From Sedimentisphaerales bacterium (GTDB lineage: Bacteria; Planctomycetota; Phycisphaerae; Sedimentisphaerales; Anaerobacaceae), in assembly GCA_030630905.1 (NCBI GenBank), contig DAOVMB010000109.1, positions 1 to 7,284 of the forward strand: a stretch of 7,284 nt of DNA. The letters are read 5' to 3'. Under the pieces are notes generated by a model. That model had not been told where the DNA came from and did not search any database. It saw only the letters and a list, made by a program, of their open reading frames with translations. Shown piece after piece: positions 6,846-7,284 of the stretch. The translations under genes were made by a program, and so were the position numbers. Each line of letters opens with the position of its first letter. Position 1 is the stretch's first letter.

Positions 6846-7141
6846 CACAGGCAACTTGTGTTCTGATGAACTGAAATATAAATTTTCATTGTTTATATTA
6901 GTCCCCATGGCGTTGCTTTTTATAAACAGAAAGAAAAAACCTTTCATATTAAACTAAAACCCATCAACAGTGATGTGAAAACAGGCTATTTAGGTATAAT
7001 AAGTGTTTCAAGATATCAACATCATATTAAAATACAACTCTTCATTGTTGTTATAAAAGAAGAATTAATACAAGCGTAAATATCTTTTATACAGGAAGTT
7101 AGAAAAAGTTTATCGGTAAGTTCCAAAATGGAGTAGTTCTA
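6846..7141. other. Non-coding flank after the LTA-synthase-like gene
   Basis: AT-rich sequence of about 300 bp. No gene or strong intrinsic terminator is seen. Only small inverted repeats occur: GAAAG/CTTTC at about 6931-6947, CATCA/TGATG at 6962-6975, and ACAAC/GTTGT at 7034-7051. A TATAAT hexamer at 6995-7000 has no credible -35 partner. How transcription of the upstream gene ends is not evident. Confidence 0.55.
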
Positions 7142-7158
7142 TTGGCATATTGTTTGCA
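7142..7158 (+). promoter_or_regulatory. Sigma-54 (-24/-12) promoter
   Basis: TTGGCATATTGTTTGCA lines up without gaps on the 17-base consensus YTGGCACGRNNNTTGCW. The -24 element TTGGCA and the -12 element TTGCA are both intact, with exact spacing between the invariant GG and GC. The three mismatches fall in the less conserved middle. Transcription would start near 7169-7171. Sigma-54 promoters need an enhancer-binding activator; an ACAAC-N8-GTTGT dyad at 7034-7051 is one possible upstream site. Confidence 0.65.
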
Positions 7159-7191
7159 CAAAAATAAGTTTTGTCTTTCTGAGGCAGCAAT

Positions 7192-7246
7192 ATTGGGCGG
7201 ACGGCCTAAACGTGTTTCGGAGGAGGATGTGTCCGCCCGATTTTTT
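7192..7246 (+). terminator. GC-rich hairpin followed by T6: terminator-like or leader structure
   Basis: GGGCGGAC (7195-7202) pairs perfectly with GTCCGCCC (7231-7238). The stem can be extended by ATT/GAT (7192-7194 with 7239-7241), one pair being G-U. A run of six T's occupies 7241-7246. The 28-nt loop contains a small CC-x-AAA/TTT-x-GG hairpin and the sequence GGAGGAGG. The whole lies 20-75 nt after the predicted sigma-54 start. It may end a roughly 75-nt transcript or act as an attenuator in a leader; the long loop is unusual for a simple terminator. Confidence 0.5.
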
Positions 7247-7284
7247 AAACAACAAAATCGATTTAACGGTACTGTAAGTTACAC
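7229..7284 (+). CDS. Possible start of a gene running off the right edge (unrecognised)
   Basis: A GTG at 7229 follows GGAGG (7219-7223) with a 5-nt gap. Its frame stays open for 18 codons to the window edge and begins M-S-A-R-F-F-K-Q-Q-N-R-F. It lies about 60 nt after the predicted sigma-54 start site, a normal leader length. The weak points are the short visible length, the placement of the start codon at the edge of a strong stem, and the T-run just after it, which suggests a terminator instead. No family is recognised. Confidence 0.25.
   Translation, partial: MSARFFKQQNRFNGTVSY

Noticed and set aside
6751..6957. 68-codon forward frame overlapping the end of the LTA-synthase-like gene, ending in a hydrophobic stretch followed by RKKK
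   Set aside because: The tail resembles a sorting or anchor signal, but half of it is an out-of-frame shadow of the upstream gene. It has no ribosome-binding site and no conserved motif before the hydrophobic part.
6995..7000. TATAAT hexamer in the right flank
   Set aside because: No -35-like hexamer lies 15-19 bp upstream, and no gene follows it before the sigma-54 element.
4365..7042. AATACAACTCTT occurring at both 4365-4376 and 7031-7042
   Set aside because: It is a short AT-rich match between unrelated intergenic positions, one inside a leader and one in a flank. Chance is a sufficient explanation.
7203..7211. GGCCTAAAC, a string shared with the cyclic-di-GMP-I (GEMM) riboswitch core
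   Set aside because: Only this 9-mer matches. The upstream GGGCAAACC-type helix and the rest of the roughly 90-nt core are absent.
7227..7277. 16-codon ATG frame (7227-7277) next to GGAGGAGG
   Set aside because: The purine run touches the ATG, leaving no proper spacing, and the frame ends after 16 codons. The GTG two bases later is better placed.

Overview
The window holds two large divergent genes, a 482-bp AT-rich spacer between them, and a downstream flank that ends in a candidate sigma-54 control region. The organism looks like an anaerobic bacterium: the left gene belongs to the oxygen-sensitive 2-hydroxyacyl-CoA dehydratase/activase group. Coding DNA is of moderate GC and the spacers are markedly AT-rich. 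The right gene has no clear Shine-Dalgarno site, and there is a good -24/-12 promoter. These points are compatible with a PVC-type or similar Gram-negative anaerobe, but the lineage is inference and is not settled by the sequence.

Left, 1-4305, minus strand: one uninterrupted reading frame of 1435 codons that runs off the left edge. It encodes a giant BadF/BadG/BcrA/BcrD-type ATPase (two ASKHA modules in tandem) fused to a DUF2229-like region and an HgdB-like dehydratase region. The forward-strand ORFs across this stretch are shadows. The N-terminal ASKHA module has degenerate nucleotide-binding signatures but keeps both cluster cysteines; the second module is canonical.

Middle, 4306-4787: a sigma-70-like promoter (a perfect TATAAT) reads left into the activase gene. 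The spacer also carries a 12-bp direct repeat and several dyads that could be operators.

Centre-right, 4788-6845, plus strand: a membrane-anchored alkaline-phosphatase-superfamily protein with LTA-synthase-like layout (five or six N-terminal membrane segments, then an external sulfatase-fold domain). It has a threonine where true sulfatases have the Cys/Ser that becomes formylglycine, which points to a phospho-transferase or hydrolase acting on cell-surface material.

Right flank, 6846-7284: no convincing gene up to about 7140, then a sigma-54-type promoter at 7142-7158. Shortly after the predicted start of transcription comes a GC-rich hairpin followed by six T's. Its loop holds a GGAGGAGG ribosome-binding-like sequence just ahead of a GTG whose frame stays open to the window edge. 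It is either a short terminated RNA or a structured leader of a gene beyond the window. Nothing links the two large genes functionally except their divergent arrangement.
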